12,229 nucleotides of DNA from CAYSBK01 sp964429265 (GTDB lineage Bacteria > Planctomycetota > Phycisphaerae > Sedimentisphaerales > Anaerobacaceae). The first letter of the stretch is position 1, and the number at the start of each line of letters is the position of its first letter. The translations under genes were made by a program, and so were the position numbers. The stretch spans positions 1 to 12,229 of the forward strand of contig CAYSBK010000064.1 in assembly GCA_964429265.1 (NCBI GenBank), read 5' to 3'. Shown in pieces: positions 11,935 through 12,229 of this stretch. The notes under the pieces were generated by a model, which saw only the letters and a program-made list of their open reading frames with translations, did no database searches and had not been told where the DNA came from.

Positions 11935-12229
11935 ATGCGGATAAATGAAATGATACCTGTCGAACAGCACGACAATGCTCTGATAGTCATAATCGCGGCC
12001 AGCATCGCCGTATTGTCACTGCGGCCGGTTTTTCCAGCCACCGGTGCAGGAGGGACCGGAAACGGACCCTCGGTCAGCCCCGAGTACAAGGTAAAAGCGG
12101 CGTTTCTGTACAACTTCATTAAGTTCGTCGAGTGGCCTGAGGAAAAGCTCGGAGAGCCGAACAAGCCCATAGTGATCGGCATCGTCGGCAAAGACCGCTT
12201 TGGAAACGCCTTTGAGCCGGTAAAGAATA
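11935..12229 (+). CDS. YfiR/DUF4154 family periplasmic protein, N-terminal part (runs off window)
   Basis: The reading frame from the ATG at 11935 stays open to the window end (98 residues). Residues ~15-38 are hydrophobic and resemble a signal peptide or membrane anchor. The mature start EYKVKAAFLYNFIKFVEWPE (50-69) followed by PIVIGIVGKDRFGNAF is the signature of the DUF4154/YfiR family. YfiR of Pseudomonas is a periplasmic repressor of the diguanylate cyclase YfiN; other members sit beside TonB-dependent receptors and sensor kinases. The start lies one base after the receptor stop with no separate RBS, implying coupled translation; an ATG five codons later is an alternative. The downstream partner, cyclase or kinase, is outside the window. 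Confidence 0.9.
   Translation, partial: MRINEMIPVEQHDNALIVIIAASIAVLSLRPVFPATGAGGTGNGPSVSPEYKVKAAFLYNFIKFVEWPEEKLGEPNKPIVIGIVGKDRFGNAFEPVKN

Noticed and set aside
1..12229. CRISPR arrays, insertion sequences, toxin-antitoxin or phage-defence genes
   Set aside because: I looked for repeated direct units, transposase motifs and terminal inverted repeats and saw none; the genes present are signalling and envelope functions.

Overview
The window comes from a GC-rich bacterium. A TonB-dependent outer-membrane receptor and a periplasmic YfiR-type protein point to a Gram-negative (diderm) envelope. A complete stressosome cassette feeding a two-component system, with no sigma-B, occurs in several environmental phyla. 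A planctomycete such as a Phycisphaerae member would fit the gene style, but that is only an impression and the sequence here does not settle taxonomy.

Layout. (1) Positions 1-1711, minus strand: a tRNA-Ser(UGA) cut by the window edge, then a WecG/TagA/CpsF-type glycosyltransferase. Its start overlaps the end of a short membrane protein that resembles only the C-terminal part of an O-antigen polymerase/ligase. This looks like the end of a surface-polysaccharide cluster. (2) Positions 1712-2161: a divergent control region with a near-consensus sigma-70-type promoter (2058-2085) pointing right. (3) Positions 2162-7650, plus strand: one tightly packed operon of RsbR, RsbS, RsbT, a second RsbT-like ATPase, an RsbX-like PP2C phosphatase, a large soluble histidine kinase and a NarL/LuxR response regulator. 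Gaps are near zero or genes overlap throughout. (4) Positions 7651-8255: a long gene-free stretch rich in inverted repeats that ends in a strong terminator-like hairpin. (5) Positions 8256-9356: a stand-alone receiver protein and a second NarL/LuxR-type regulator whose phospho-acceptor Asp is replaced by Gly. (6) Positions 9357-9830: a gene-free stretch with one GC-rich inverted repeat. (7) Positions 9831-12229: a TonB-dependent receptor followed one base later by a YfiR/DUF4154 protein that runs off the window.

How it fits together. RsbR and RsbS would form the stressosome scaffold, RsbT would be the switch kinase held by it, and RsbX would reset it. In Bacillus, released RsbT binds the N-terminal domain of the phosphatase RsbU. 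Here no RsbU is present. The histidine kinase instead carries an RsbU-like N-terminal domain ahead of three PAS domains and a HisKA_3/HATPase core. The simplest reading is that freed RsbT docks on the kinase and diverts the stress signal into a phosphorelay ending in LuxR-type transcription factors. This is inferred from sequence and gene order. It is the most interesting feature of the window, together with the split ATPase/phosphatase pair and the Asp-less response regulator.
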